From NCBI RefSeq assembly GCF_001594015.1, contig NZ_LTBC01000007.1, forward strand, positions 50,095 through 114,094: a stretch of DNA of 64,000 nt. Direction: 5' to 3'. The first letter of the stretch is position 1. Every line of letters starts with the position of its first letter. The stretch is from Moorella mulderi DSM 14980 (GTDB lineage Bacteria > Bacillota > DSM-521 > Neomoorellales > Neomoorellaceae). The notes under the pieces were generated by a model. The model saw only the letters and a program-made list of their open reading frames with translations. It made no database searches and had not been told where the DNA came from. Below, piece by piece: positions 9,333 to 17,538 of this stretch. A program made the position numbers and the translations under genes.

Positions 9333-10595
9333 TCAGGCCGTTTCTTCTTTTTTCTTCTTCCTTTCTACCGTCAATAGCAGGGGTTCTTCCTTACGCAGGA
9401 CTACATCTTTAGTGACGATACACTTGCTGATGTTGCTCCGGGAAGGTATTTCATACATTACGTCCAGCATTATCTCTTCCAGGATCGCCCTTAAGCCCCG
9501 GGCACCGGTTTCCCGTTTCAGGGCCTCTTTAGCAATGGTCCGCAGGGCGTCTTCTTTGAATTCCAGGGTGACCCCGTCAATTTCAAACAACTTCTGGTAC
9601 TGCTTCACCAGGGCGTTGCGTGGTTCTGTCAGCACCCGGACCAGGGCATCTTCGTCCAGGGCATCCAGGGTGACGATAACCGGCAGGCGGCCGACAAACT
9701 CGGGGATTAACCCGTACTTCAACAGGTCGACCGGCTGGACCTGCTTTAAGATATCGCCCACCTGGATATCCTTTTTGCCGCGGATTTCCGCACCAAAGCC
9801 CATGGTCTTCTGGGAGATGCGGTTTTTGATAATTTTATCCAGGCCGTCGAAGGCACCGCCGCAAATGAAAAGGATATTGGTGGTATCCAGCTGGATGAAC
9901 TCCTGGTGGGGGTGCTTGCGTCCCCCCTGGGGAGGTACGCTGGCAATGGTCCCTTCCAGGATCTTGAGAAGGGCCTGCTGGACACCTTCACCCGACACGT
10001 CCCGGGTAATGGACGGGTTTTCCGACTTGCGGGCGATTTTATCTATTTCATCGATATAGACGATACCCTTTTCCGCCTTCTCCACATCGTAGTCGGCCGC
10101 CTGGATGAGCTTTAACAGGATGTTCTCCACATCCTCGCCCACATAGCCGGCTTCCGTGAGGGAAGTTGCGTCGGCAATGGCAAAGGGTACATTCAGGATC
10201 CTGGCCAGGGTCTGGGCCAGGAGAGTTTTACCACTACCGGTGGGCCCGAGCATGATGATGTTGCTCTTCTGGAGTTCGACGTCATCCATCTTCATGCCCA
10301 GGTTGATGCGCTTGTAGTGGTTGTAAACGGCTACGGACAGGGCCTTTTTGGCCTTATCCTGGCCGATGACGTACTGGTCGAGGATTTCCCGGATCTCTTT
10401 GGGTTTGGGCAACTCACCCATTTCCAGGTTCAGGTCCTCGCTCAACTCTTCCTCGATTATCTCATTGCATAGCTCAATGCATTCGTCGCAAATATAGACA
10501 CCAGGGCCGGCGACCAGCTTTTTGACCTGGTCCTGAAGTTTACCACAGAAGGAGCACTTCAGCTGGCCCTTATCGTCGGTGTATTTATACGTGAT
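9333..10595 (-). CDS. clpX: ATP-dependent Clp protease ATP-binding subunit ClpX, with a non-canonical start
   Basis: About 420 aa. The N-terminal zinc-binding domain carries Cys pairs in LKCSFCGK and [10 protein letters not shown]. The AAA+ module has Walker [13 protein letters not shown], Walker [14 protein letters not shown] and the pore/sensor region of ClpX. It unfolds substrates and feeds them to ClpP. The reading frame extends through the zinc domain to a TGA at about 10602 without any ATG, GTG or TTG in the family start position. The codons there are ATC (10593-10595) and ACG (10590-10592, aligned with the usual Met). AGGTG precedes ATC by about 8 nt. The first ordinary start, TTG at 10445, would delete the whole zinc domain. 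Confidence 0.93.
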   Translation of the reverse strand: MTYKYTDDKGQLKCSFCGKLQDQVKKLVAGPGVYICDECIELCNEIIEEELSEDLNLEMGELPKPKEIREILDQYVIGQDKAKKALSVAVYNHYKRINLGMKMDDVELQKSNIIMLGPTGSGKTLLAQTLARILNVPFAIADATSLTEAGYVGEDVENILLKLIQAADYDVEKAEKGIVYIDEIDKIARKSENPSITRDVSGEGVQQALLKILEGTIASVPPQGGRKHPHQEFIQLDTTNILFICGGAFDGLDKIIKNRISQKTMGFGAEIRGKKDIQVGDILKQVQPVDLLKYGLIPEFVGRLPVIVTLDALDEDALVRVLTEPRNALVKQYQKLFEIDGVTLEFKEDALRTIAKEALKRETGARGLRAILEEIMLDVMYEIPSRSNISKCIVTKDVVLRKEEPLLLTVERKKKKEETA

Positions 10596-10615
10596 GTTAG
10601 TTCACCTCGCTGTCC

Positions 10616-11215
10616 CTATTTACCGGGCAACTCGCGCTTGGTGATCACCTCATCGATTAAACCGTACTCTTTCGCTTCCTGGGCGGTCATGAAATGATCG
10701 CGGTCGGTGTCCCTGGCGATCTGTTCCACCGGTTTACCGGTAATATCGCTTAAAATACGGTTTAATGTATCCCGGATGGCCAGGATACGCCTGGCATGGA
10801 TTTCGATATCCACAGCCTGCCCCTGGGTACCACCCATAGGCTGGTGAATCATGATTTCACTGTGGGGCAGGGCAAAGCGCTTACCTTTAGCGCCGGCAGC
10901 CAGGAGAAAAGCGCCCATGCTGGCTGCCAGGCCGACGCAAATAGTTGAAACATCGGGGCGGATATACTGCATGGTATCAAAGATAGCCATCCCGGCCGGG
11001 ATGGAACCACCCGGACTGTTGATATACAGGTGGATATCTTTATCGGGATCTTCTGCCTCCAGGAATAGCATCTGGGCAATCACCAGGTTGGCTACATGAT
11101 CGTCGATGGCGCTTCCCAGGAAGATAATCCGGTCTTTCAGCAAGCGGGAATAAATGTCGTAGGCCCGCTCGCCCCTGTTGGTCTGCTCAACTACTACTGG
11201 TACCAGGATTGACAC
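10616..11215 (-). CDS. clpP: ATP-dependent Clp protease proteolytic subunit ClpP
   Basis: 199 aa serine peptidase of the ClpP family that forms the tetradecameric chamber used by ClpX. The catalytic triad is visible: Ser in [11 protein letters not shown], His in MIHQPMGG and Asp in RDTDRDHF. The hydrophobic substrate motif LYINSPGGS is intact. The GTG at 11213-11215 is the first ordinary start, but AAGGAG lies only 1 nt before it. The in-frame ATC two codons on ([10 protein letters not shown] alignment) has a 5-nt spacing, so the true start is open. It sits between tig and clpX in the conserved tig-clpP-clpX order. Confidence 0.96.
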   Translation of the reverse strand: MSILVPVVVEQTNRGERAYDIYSRLLKDRIIFLGSAIDDHVANLVIAQMLFLEAEDPDKDIHLYINSPGGSIPAGMAIFDTMQYIRPDVSTICVGLAASMGAFLLAAGAKGKRFALPHSEIMIHQPMGGTQGQAVDIEIHARRILAIRDTLNRILSDITGKPVEQIARDTDRDHFMTAQEAKEYGLIDEVITKRELPGK

Positions 11216-11279
11216 TCCTTACCCACCTCCGTGGTAAAAATTCCTTCCACAACCTCTTCCCCTTAATAGTCTTCTTTCC

Positions 11280-12632
11280 CTAGCCTTCAGTTGCAGCAGT
11301 TTCTCCTGTCTCCCTGCTTTCTCCTGTCTCCCTGTCCCCGCCTTCCCGGGGTGGTACCGCCACACTGTGCTCTACCAGAAAATCAATGGTCTTTTTAATC
11401 ATTATATCGTATTTCAAGAAAGACAGGTAGTCAAGATTCTGTTGCAATTCAGCTGGATCCTGGCGGGTAATCCTGGCCATCTTTTCAATTTCATCCCGGA
11501 GTTCTTCTTCTGTAGCCTCGATATTTTCCGCCCTGGCGATAGCTTCCAGCACCAGCTCGGTCTTAACGTCCTTTTCCGCCTCCGGCCGGAAGTCCTGCTC
11601 CAGCTCATCCATATTCTTTCCCGTAGCATTCAAAAATTCTTCCAGGGTTATCTTCCTTAATTGCAGGTTGCGTTCCAGTTCCCTGATGCGGGTTTCGATC
11701 CGCCGTTTAACCATGACTGCCGGTAAATCCACCGTGGCTGCCGCCACGGCCTTTTCCACTACGGCCCGCCTTACGGCAGCATCAATCTCCTGCCGCCGCC
11801 TCTCTTCCAGCCGGCGGCGGATATCCTGGCGCAGTTCGGCCAGGGTCTCGCACTCGCTGACATCTTTAGCGAATTCATCGTCCAGGGGGGCCAGCTCTTT
11901 CCGTTTAATGCCCCGGATGGTAACCTGGAAGATGGCTTCCTTGCCCGCCAGGTCTTCTTGATGGTAGTCGGCAGGGAAGGTCACATTAACGGTACGTTCC
12001 TCGTTTACCCGGGCGCCCACCAGCTGTTCTTCAAAGCCGGGGACAAAAGTACCCGAGCCCAGTTCCAGAGGGTAATTATTGCCTTCTAAACCTGGATAAG
12101 GCTCACCATCTACCGTTCCCTTAAAATCAATGCTGACAATATCCCCCACTGCCGCCGGTTCATCTTCGATAATCTTGAGGGTCGCATTGCGTTCCTGCAA
12201 GTTTTTCAGGTAGGCGTCGATATCCTCTTCGGTAACTCTTACTTCCGGCCGTTCCACTTCGAGGCCCTTGTAGGTGCCCAGGTGGACTTCCGGCTTGACT
12301 TCTACTCTGGCCTTGAAGATTAAAGGCTCGCCTTCCTCCACCTTGACTATTTCCACTTCCGGGCGATCGATGGGTTCCAGCTTGTGTTCGGCCACTGCTT
12401 CTTCATAGGCCGGTGGAATAACAATTTCCGCTGCCTCATTATAGATAGGCTCTTTGCCGATATACCGTTCCAGGATAAAACGCGGAGCCTTACCTTTCCT
12501 GAACCCCGGGATGTTTACCTGCTTTACCAGGCGGCGGTAAGCTTGATCCAGGGCTTTCTGCACCCTGGGGGCTTCCACTTCAATTTCCAGAAGTACCTGG
12601 TGCTTATCTAACTTCTCGACGGTTGCCTTCAT
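11280..12632 (-). CDS. tig: Trigger factor, ribosome-associated chaperone and prolyl isomerase
   Basis: 450 aa. The N-terminal ribosome-binding domain contains the signature GFRKGKAPRFI (about residues 43-53). The FKBP-type PPIase domain lies at about 160-245 (VGDIVSIDFKGTVDG, VPGFEEQLVG). The helical C-terminal chaperone domain follows. It binds nascent chains at the ribosome exit tunnel. The last 20 residues form a short repeat (RETGES, RETGET) encoded by a near-duplicate purine-rich 15-mer at about 11302-11337, which looks like a late addition to the C terminus. The start is ATG at 12632. Confidence 0.97.
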   Translation of the reverse strand: MKATVEKLDKHQVLLEIEVEAPRVQKALDQAYRRLVKQVNIPGFRKGKAPRFILERYIGKEPIYNEAAEIVIPPAYEEAVAEHKLEPIDRPEVEIVKVEEGEPLIFKARVEVKPEVHLGTYKGLEVERPEVRVTEEDIDAYLKNLQERNATLKIIEDEPAAVGDIVSIDFKGTVDGEPYPGLEGNNYPLELGSGTFVPGFEEQLVGARVNEERTVNVTFPADYHQEDLAGKEAIFQVTIRGIKRKELAPLDDEFAKDVSECETLAELRQDIRRRLEERRRQEIDAAVRRAVVEKAVAAATVDLPAVMVKRRIETRIRELERNLQLRKITLEEFLNATGKNMDELEQDFRPEAEKDVKTELVLEAIARAENIEATEEELRDEIEKMARITRQDPAELQQNLDYLSFLKYDIMIKKTIDFLVEHSVAVPPREGGDRETGESRETGETAATEG

Positions 12633-12779
12633 TAATTACTTGCTCCTCCCTGCTCCCGACTACTGGACGCCATTCATTATGACCATCCATTTAGCTTAAA
12701 ATACTATCAGGCTTTTATTTCGCCGCTTTGCCTGGCTTTTCCTGCCGCCCTTATGAAAAAATAAGCCAGTAGAATAACA

Positions 12780-12808
12780 CCTCGGACAGGTAAATACCCG
12801 ATCCGAGG
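12780..12808 (-). terminator. Hairpin after tRNA-Gly, probable terminator
   Basis: On the minus strand CCTCGGA pairs with TCCGAGG (12802-12808 with 12780-12786), with an inner GGGT/ACCT pairing around a TTTA loop. It begins 18 nt after the tRNA 3' end. The following U-tract (TGTTATTCT) is weak, so efficiency is uncertain. Confidence 0.55.
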
Positions 12809-12826
12809 TTGCCCAAGCCAAAAATA

Positions 12827-12901
12827 TGGAGCGGAAGACGGGATTTGAACCCGCGACCCTCGCCTTGGCAAGGCGATGCTCTACCGCTGAGCTACTTCCG
12901 C
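12827..12901 (-). tRNA. tRNA-Gly (anticodon GCC)
   Basis: 75 nt cloverleaf with acceptor GCGGAAG/CTTCCGC, D-arm GCTCAGCGGTAGAGC, anticodon loop TTGCCAA and T-arm GCGGGTTCAAATCCCGT. The 3' CCA is encoded. It has its own promoter (12938-12966) and is a single-gene transcript between tig and the riboswitch-controlled gene. Confidence 0.97.
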
Positions 12902-12937
12902 CCGTTATTCAGGCACTACCACGCTTTCCGTAGCGAT

Positions 12938-12966
12938 ATATTAGCAGATAGCCCCGGTTCTGTCAA
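12938..12966 (-). promoter_or_regulatory. Promoter of tRNA-Gly
   Basis: Minus-strand TTGACA (12961-12966), 17-bp spacer, TAATAT (12938-12943). Start of transcription is expected about 30 nt before the mature tRNA. Confidence 0.75.
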
Positions 12967-12998
12967 GTTTTCTGCCCGCCGGGCTGTGACAATTTAAC

Positions 12999-13229
12999 TC
13001 ACCGGTCAGGTTGAATAATCTCCCCATCAGCCACGTTAATCAGGCCTCTACGCTCCTCTTCAATCTCTTGTAAGAGATTGTGAACCAGGATGTTAACCTG
13101 GCCTTCGATTAACCTCAAGAGATAGTTTTTATAGGTTGCTGGCAAATTCTTGCGGCGCAGGTAATCGTCCAGGAGGGCTTCCAGTACTTCCTGGTTAACA
13201 AGTTTATCCCGGCAGGTCATCTTATTCAT
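12999..13229 (-). CDS. Small protein of unknown function under a cyclic-di-GMP riboswitch
   Basis: 76 aa, no family recognised. It is acidic/basic mixed and predicted helical (VLEALLDDYLRRKN, NILVHNLLQEIEEERRG), without a signal peptide or transmembrane segment. The start is the ATG at 13227-13229, with AAGGGG 8 nt upstream; an earlier in-frame ATG-like start at 13250 lacks a ribosome-binding site. A GEMM-I c-di-GMP aptamer and a terminator lie 50-215 nt upstream on the same strand, with nothing else in between. Expression should therefore follow c-di-GMP. The protein's role is unknown; a cytoplasmic adaptor or regulator is one guess. Confidence 0.75.
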   Translation of the reverse strand: MNKMTCRDKLVNQEVLEALLDDYLRRKNLPATYKNYLLRLIEGQVNILVHNLLQEIEEERRGLINVADGEIIQPDR

Positions 13230-13277
13230 TAATTTACCCCTTCCCGGCAATGATCACATGCGCGCAGCAACCGTCAT

Positions 13278-13327
13278 AAATAATAAAAAATAAAGGACAG
13301 CCCGCATCGCTAAAGGCCGCCCCTGTC
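13278..13327 (-). terminator. Terminator in the expression platform of the c-di-GMP riboswitch
   Basis: On the minus strand GACAG...CTGTC (13323-13327 with 13296-13300) closes an imperfect hairpin, followed by CTTTATTTTTTATTATTT. Its upper part contains GCCTTTAGCG (13308-13317), the perfect 10-nt complement of CGCTAAAGGC at the 5' edge of the aptamer (13432-13441). That alternative pairing would disrupt the hairpin, as expected of a transcriptional switch. Confidence 0.65.
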
Positions 13328-13348
13328 TTAATGCTAAAAATATAGCAG

Positions 13349-13443
13349 CATCAAAGTACCGGCAGCCTGGCGATCTTAGCTCTTCCAGCCTTAGACCCAT
13401 GGCTTTGCGTCCCCCCCTTTCGGTGGGGTTTGCCTTTAGCGGT
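13349..13443 (-). ncRNA. Cyclic-di-GMP-I riboswitch aptamer (GEMM-I)
   Basis: Read on the minus strand, the conserved GEMM-I core is present in order: GGCAAACC, a GAAA tetraloop closed by CCACC/GGGGG, GGGACGCAAAGCCATGGG, then CTAAG, and the receptor/closing segment GCCAGGCTGCCGG. P1 can form between AAAGGCA and TGCC-CTTT around 13361-13349. The aptamer overlaps a spurious 64-codon frame, which I do not accept as a gene. The aptamer class is established knowledge; the fit here is by eye. Confidence 0.88.
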
Positions 13444-13510
13444 AACATTTTACTACGCTATTCGACATCTATGCCTTTTTTACTGCAAAATATACCAATT
13501 TTTTGTGGCT

Positions 13511-13537
13511 AAAAAAATAACCCGGTGCAATCCGGGT
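13511..13537 (-). terminator. Intrinsic terminator
   Basis: Minus strand ACCCGGattgcaCCGGGT (13537-13520) followed by TATTTTTTT (13519-13511). It separates the GntR-ended operon from the riboswitch unit. Confidence 0.85.
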
Positions 13538-13567
13538 GTGGTAAGGTATATATTTAATAAGGAGGTC

Positions 13568-13626
13568 AGAGGGCTTTGCTCGACTTTATAATAGCACCCC
13601 GCCGTTATAATTGTATTAAGCCCTCT
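13568..13626. repeat. Two-part inverted repeat in the GntR/riboswitch intergenic region
   Basis: Outer arms AGAGGGCTT (13568-13576) and AAGCCCTCT (13618-13626) enclose inner arms TTATAA (13586-13591) and TTATAA (13605-13610), giving a 59-nt imperfect hairpin. There is no T-run on either side. On the plus strand it is preceded by AAGGAGG. The gene-free stretch 13538-13681 shows nothing else beyond AT-rich sequence and a short CCGG-AAAAGT-CCGG stem near 13660-13680. Confidence 0.6.
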
Positions 13627-13681
13627 TTAAAAATGAATTAAATTTAAACTAAGGCTGGATTAAGTGCCGGACTTTTGCCGG

Positions 13682-14419
13682 TTAACGATCCTCAATTTGC
13701 TCACCCCTGGCCAGGCTCTCTAAGAGCTTCACCCGGCCGGCGACGTTGTTGAGGTGCTCCAGCATGGCATTGCGCGCTTCCCGCGGCCGTCTTTTGCTGA
13801 TGTTTTCCAATATTTTCCGGTGTTCAATCACCACCAGGTCCCGGTGCCATGGTAAGGTCCTGCCGTAGCGTAAACTTAATTGAAAATACTGCCGTATGAT
13901 ATGCTCGATAGTGGTAGCAGTCTGGATAAAAATAGGATTTTTGGTAGCTAAGGCTATGCTGTTATGAAACTGGTAATCAGGTTCGATGGTAATTTCTCCC
14001 CTGGTTATCTCTTCTTCCAGCCTTTTTTCTGCCGCTTCCATGGCCTCAAGGTCCGCCTCGTCGCTCCTTTCGGCTGCCAGGGCAGCAGCCTCGGCTTCTA
14101 GCGCCCGGCGAAACTCCACCCAGGAAAGGAGCTGCTGGTATTCCACTTCGTTTAATTGTGCCATCAGGTCCTCCGGTTCCAGGGGAAAGCGCTTGACATA
14201 AATGCCATTGCCGTGTCTTATCTCCAGGATGCCGCTGGAAGCCAGGACAGAGAGGCCTTCCCTTAAAGTAGGAGTGCCCACGCCAAACATTTCGCTCAAT
14301 TCTTGAACGGGCGGCAAGCGGTCCCCTACTTTATACTCCCCGGTTTTGATCAACCGGGTAATGCGCTCTACCACTTCTTCATACATTTTCTTCTTGCGTA
14401 TGACTAGCCCGTTTTTCAT
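13682..14419 (-). CDS. GntR-family (FadR subgroup) transcriptional regulator
   Basis: 245 aa. The N-terminal winged helix (residues about 8-75) has the GntR signature (YKVGDRLPPVQELSEMFGVG, TLREGLSVLASSGILEIRHG). The C-terminal all-helical FCD ligand domain (about 90-235) has the typical metal-site histidines in HNSIA, HRDL and EHRKI. FCD regulators usually sense carboxylic acids or sugar acids. It is the last gene of the hydroxyacid/sugar-acid operon that starts at 24741, so it is the likely local regulator. A good operator candidate overlaps the operon promoter (24765-24785). Effector unknown. Confidence 0.93.
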   Translation of the reverse strand: MKNGLVIRKKKMYEEVVERITRLIKTGEYKVGDRLPPVQELSEMFGVGTPTLREGLSVLASSGILEIRHGNGIYVKRFPLEPEDLMAQLNEVEYQQLLSWVEFRRALEAEAAALAAERSDEADLEAMEAAEKRLEEEITRGEITIEPDYQFHNSIALATKNPIFIQTATTIEHIIRQYFQLSLRYGRTLPWHRDLVVIEHRKILENISKRRPREARNAMLEHLNNVAGRVKLLESLARGEQIEDR

Positions 14420-14526
14420 GGTTATTCACGCACCCATACCAAAATGTTCCCACTAAGACCTCGCTGTCCTCTTACCCGCAAGTTAAGGCCGCTCGCGGTG
14501 TTATGCAAGTTTAAGCCTTTGAACCA

Positions 14527-14558
14527 AGGTCCAGGCGACTTATAGCCGGCCTGGACCT
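14527..14558 (-). terminator. Strong hairpin after the garR-like gene
   Basis: Perfect 10-bp arms AGGTCCAGGC / GCCTGGACCT with a 12-nt loop. There is hardly any U-run after it (TGGTTC), so it may be a processing or stability element rather than a full terminator before the GntR gene. The rest of 14420-14573 shows no other feature. Confidence 0.55.
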
Positions 14559-14573
14559 CCCACTATAGTACTT

Positions 14574-15464
14574 CTAATGCTTTCTAGCCTCAACCTGCGC
14601 CAGTTTTTCGTAGAAGCGTATGATAGCCCCATGGTCCGCGTCACCCAGGCCGTCAACCTTCAAGGCCTGCAGAATTTCCATAACCACCGAAGTCAGGGGC
14701 AGAGGTACTCCCACCTCATGCCCGGCAGCCAGGGCATTGGCCAGGTCTTTGATATGCAAATTAATCCGGAAACCGGGCTTGAACTGACCGGCCAGCACCA
14801 GGGGCGCCTTAGCGTCCAGGACCGTGCTCCCGGCCAGGCCGCCGCGGATGGCCTGGTAGACCAGTTCCGGGTCGACGCCGGCTTTGGTGGCCAGGACCAG
14901 GGCCTCGGACATGGCGGCAATGTTCAGGGCGACAATGATCTGGTTGGCCAGTTTGGTCACATTGCCGGCGCCGATGTCACCGACGCGGACCACGGAAGAT
15001 CCCATGGCCTTTAATATATTATAACATTCATCGAAGTCTTCCTGCTTACCTCCGACCATTATCGACAGGGTACCGTCGATGGCCTTGGGTTCACCACCGC
15101 TCACCGGCGCATCCAGCATACGCACGCCCTTTTCGGCCAGCTTACCGGCTATTTCCCTGCTGACCAGGGGGTCGATGGAGCTCATATCGATCAGGATGGA
15201 ACCAGGGCGGGCTCCCTCAAGCAAGCCATCCGGCCCCAGGACAGCCTCCCTGACGTGGGGGGAATTGGGCAGCATGGTGATAAATTTATCGCAGCGTTCG
15301 GCCACCTCCCGGCAGGATACGGCCGGTTCCGCACCGGCGGCAACCACTTCTTCTACCGCTTCTCTGATGATATCATAGACCACCAGCTCATAGCCAGCCT
15401 TCAGCAGGTTTTTACTCATAGGTTTGCCCATGATGCCCAGGCCGATGAAGCCAATCTTACTCAT
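14574..15464 (-). CDS. garR: 2-hydroxy-3-oxopropionate (tartronate semialdehyde) reductase family
   Basis: 296 aa beta-hydroxyacid dehydrogenase. NAD(P)-binding GFIGLGIMGKPMSKNL lies at the N terminus, the substrate motif DAPVSGGEPKAIDGTL near residue 120, and catalytic Lys in GNVTKLANQ near residue 170. The closest families are tartronate semialdehyde reductase (GarR/GlxR) and 3-hydroxyisobutyrate dehydrogenase. Its neighbours, hydroxypyruvate isomerase (85 bp upstream) and an HpaI aldolase in the same operon, favour tartronate semialdehyde to D-glycerate. Substrate is inferred from context. Confidence 0.88.
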   Translation of the reverse strand: MSKIGFIGLGIMGKPMSKNLLKAGYELVVYDIIREAVEEVVAAGAEPAVSCREVAERCDKFITMLPNSPHVREAVLGPDGLLEGARPGSILIDMSSIDPLVSREIAGKLAEKGVRMLDAPVSGGEPKAIDGTLSIMVGGKQEDFDECYNILKAMGSSVVRVGDIGAGNVTKLANQIIVALNIAAMSEALVLATKAGVDPELVYQAIRGGLAGSTVLDAKAPLVLAGQFKPGFRINLHIKDLANALAAGHEVGVPLPLTSVVMEILQALKVDGLGDADHGAIIRFYEKLAQVEARKH

Positions 15465-15550
15465 CTTTTTACCCCTTTCGCTAGAATTTTTGCTTGCTCT
15501 TAATACCGCCAGGCGCCACCCTCTTTATGGGGGCTAACGCACTCCCCAAA

Positions 15551-16339
15551 TTAACCCAGGCTGTACCCGTACTCCGCCACCCAGTCTAAAGATTTGCGGG
15601 TGTCCGGTACCGGAATGTATTCCAGGGACACATAACCCTTATAACCGGCGTTGTCCAGCTCCCGCAGCAAGAAAGGATAATTAATCTCGCCCGTTCCCGG
15701 CTGGTGCCGGCCGGGGTTGTCGGCGATCTGGATGTGGCCGATCTTTGGCAGATGCTCGCGCAGGATAACCGTTAGATTTCCTTCCTCTTTCTGGGCGTGA
15801 TAAATGTCGTACTGTAAATAAACGTTGGGCATGTCAACCTCGGCAAGCAGTTGCAAAACCTGTCCGGTCGTGTTAAGTAAGAAACCCGGTACGTCGTAAT
15901 GGTTTAAGGGTTCCACCATGAGGTTTAAGCCATGTTCTCCCAGAACTCCAGCCGCATAGCGGACGTTGTCCACGAGCGCCTGCCACTGCTCTGCAAAAGT
16001 GAAGGCGTCTAACCTCTTGCCGGCCAGGCAGTTCAACCGCGGTACACCCAGGGCGCGGGCCCAGGTGACGGCCTGCTTTACTCCTTCCCGGAACTCATCC
16101 TTGCGCTTCGGGTCAGCGGCAATGCCCCGCTCGCCAGCGGACCAGTCGCCGGCGGGCAGGTTGAAGAGCACCACCTCGAGGTTGTTTTCTTCTACCGCCC
16201 CTTTAATCGCGTCCATGCTGTACTCATACGGGAAAAGAAACTCCACTGCTTTAAAGCCTGCTTCCCTGGCGGCCTTAAAGCGCTCCGGGAAAGGCACTTC
16301 GGTGAACAGCATGGTTAGATTGGCGGCGAATTTTGGCAT
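15551..16339 (-). CDS. hyi: Hydroxypyruvate isomerase
   Basis: 262 aa TIM-barrel protein of the AP-endonuclease-2/xylose-isomerase-like superfamily. Hyi-type features are FAANLTMLFTEVPFPERF at the start, VEPLNHYDVPGF (metal Glu), QYDIYHAQKEEGNL, GHIQIADNPGRHQPGTGEI and the C-terminal SLEYIP. It interconverts hydroxypyruvate and tartronate semialdehyde with a divalent metal. It pairs with the garR-like gene downstream, together forming a glyoxylate/glycerate-type branch. Confidence 0.9.
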   Translation of the reverse strand: MPKFAANLTMLFTEVPFPERFKAAREAGFKAVEFLFPYEYSMDAIKGAVEENNLEVVLFNLPAGDWSAGERGIAADPKRKDEFREGVKQAVTWARALGVPRLNCLAGKRLDAFTFAEQWQALVDNVRYAAGVLGEHGLNLMVEPLNHYDVPGFLLNTTGQVLQLLAEVDMPNVYLQYDIYHAQKEEGNLTVILREHLPKIGHIQIADNPGRHQPGTGEINYPFLLRELDNAGYKGYVSLEYIPVPDTRKSLDWVAEYGYSLG

Positions 16340-16469
16340 ATTTTTAACGCCTCCTTTTAGGTTATATCTCGTCCATTTGATATGGTTCTTTACGACATTT
16401 GCTTAACCCCCTTTCACTGAAACCAGGAACCAAACGGGTATAAAAAACCCTGGTAGGGAAGTTAGCTAT

Positions 16470-17480
16470 TCAAAAATAAACCCCGTACCGCAGTATTGCT
16501 CCGTTTAAAGCTAATATATTTTCCGCTTTGCAGTATTCCGTCAAGCCATTAGAACTGGAAATAATATAGCCTCCTCCCTTGCCCACCTTCTCGAGCTTCT
16601 CTTTGGCCTCTAATACCGTCTCTTCGGGAGTACCCATTGTTAAGGTATAATGCAGGTCCATGTTGCCAATCAGGCAGAGCTTATCTCCCCATTCTTCCTT
16701 CACCTGGAAGATATCAACGGCACCGTGCTCTAGATTGGCAATGGCACAGATGTTTAACTCTTCCACCAGATCTTTAAGCATAGGCAGAGGATTGCCATCA
16801 GTATGGTATATCCTGGGAATGGCTATATGATCAACGACCTTTTTCATATGGGGCAGCATATATTTCCGAAAGTGTTCCGGCGAAAACATCGGTCCCCATT
16901 TAAAAGCTATGTCCTCGGAAATATAGGCTGCATCGAAACCTAAATCATTGACCAGCTCAATGACCTTAATGCACCACTCGCCGATCAATTCCATACTCTC
17001 TTCGATAAAACCGGGGTCGTCATAAAGGGCATAGGAGAAGTTTTCATATCCCATGCTGTTGTACGTGTTGCTTAATCCCACCCTGATACCGGCAATGGCC
17101 GCCAGGCCGTTTTGCCGGGCAAAGGACAAAAGTTCTTCGGCACCCCTGTAAAAATCCGGATTCTCAGGGTCGGGCAGAAATTCCTTTAAAGCCTTTAAGT
17201 CGTCCCTGGTCTTGAGCAGGCCTTCCTTCAATTGTTCTACATCGCCGTTCTTTTCCATGATGGCATAAAAGGGGGGCCTGAAGTTATACGTTATGGTATC
17301 GAGGCAGAGAATTTTATATAAATCCGGTGGGGTGCGCCAGCCCGGCGGTAAATCGGTCTTGCGCCCGACAATCCTGTCGGCAAGACCCCGGTGAACGTAA
17401 CTCTCAAACCACGGCACCCTGTCGGGCTGCTGTCTTTTCAATGCAGTAAGGAATCTTTCTCGGGAAGACATGGGCTTCAT
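16470..17480 (-). CDS. Uroporphyrinogen decarboxylase-like (UroD/MtaA superfamily) protein
   Basis: 336 aa from the ATG at 17480, which has AAAGGAG 8 nt upstream; a TTG at 17498 would overlap that ribosome-binding site. The start RERFLTALKRQQPDRVPWFE, the mid motif YHTDGN and the C-terminal GNMDLHYTLTMGTPEE mark the URO-D superfamily. The Cys residues used by zinc methyltransferases such as MtaA are not apparent (HTDG rather than HxCG), and it is not in a heme cluster. It sits between tctC and hyi in a catabolic operon. Its reaction is unknown; members near TRAP/Tct transporters are common and uncharacterised. Confidence 0.8.
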   Translation of the reverse strand: MKPMSSRERFLTALKRQQPDRVPWFESYVHRGLADRIVGRKTDLPPGWRTPPDLYKILCLDTITYNFRPPFYAIMEKNGDVEQLKEGLLKTRDDLKALKEFLPDPENPDFYRGAEELLSFARQNGLAAIAGIRVGLSNTYNSMGYENFSYALYDDPGFIEESMELIGEWCIKVIELVNDLGFDAAYISEDIAFKWGPMFSPEHFRKYMLPHMKKVVDHIAIPRIYHTDGNPLPMLKDLVEELNICAIANLEHGAVDIFQVKEEWGDKLCLIGNMDLHYTLTMGTPEETVLEAKEKLEKVGKGGGYIISSSNGLTEYCKAENILALNGAILRYGVYF

Positions 17481-17538
17481 GGAAATATCTCCTTTCAAAA
17501 AATAAAGCTATCTACGGGAAGGGAAGGGTTACAACCTT

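Noticed and set aside
13254..13448. 64-codon minus-strand open frame
   Set aside because: It coincides with the c-di-GMP-I aptamer and its terminator, whose RNA motifs explain the sequence better.
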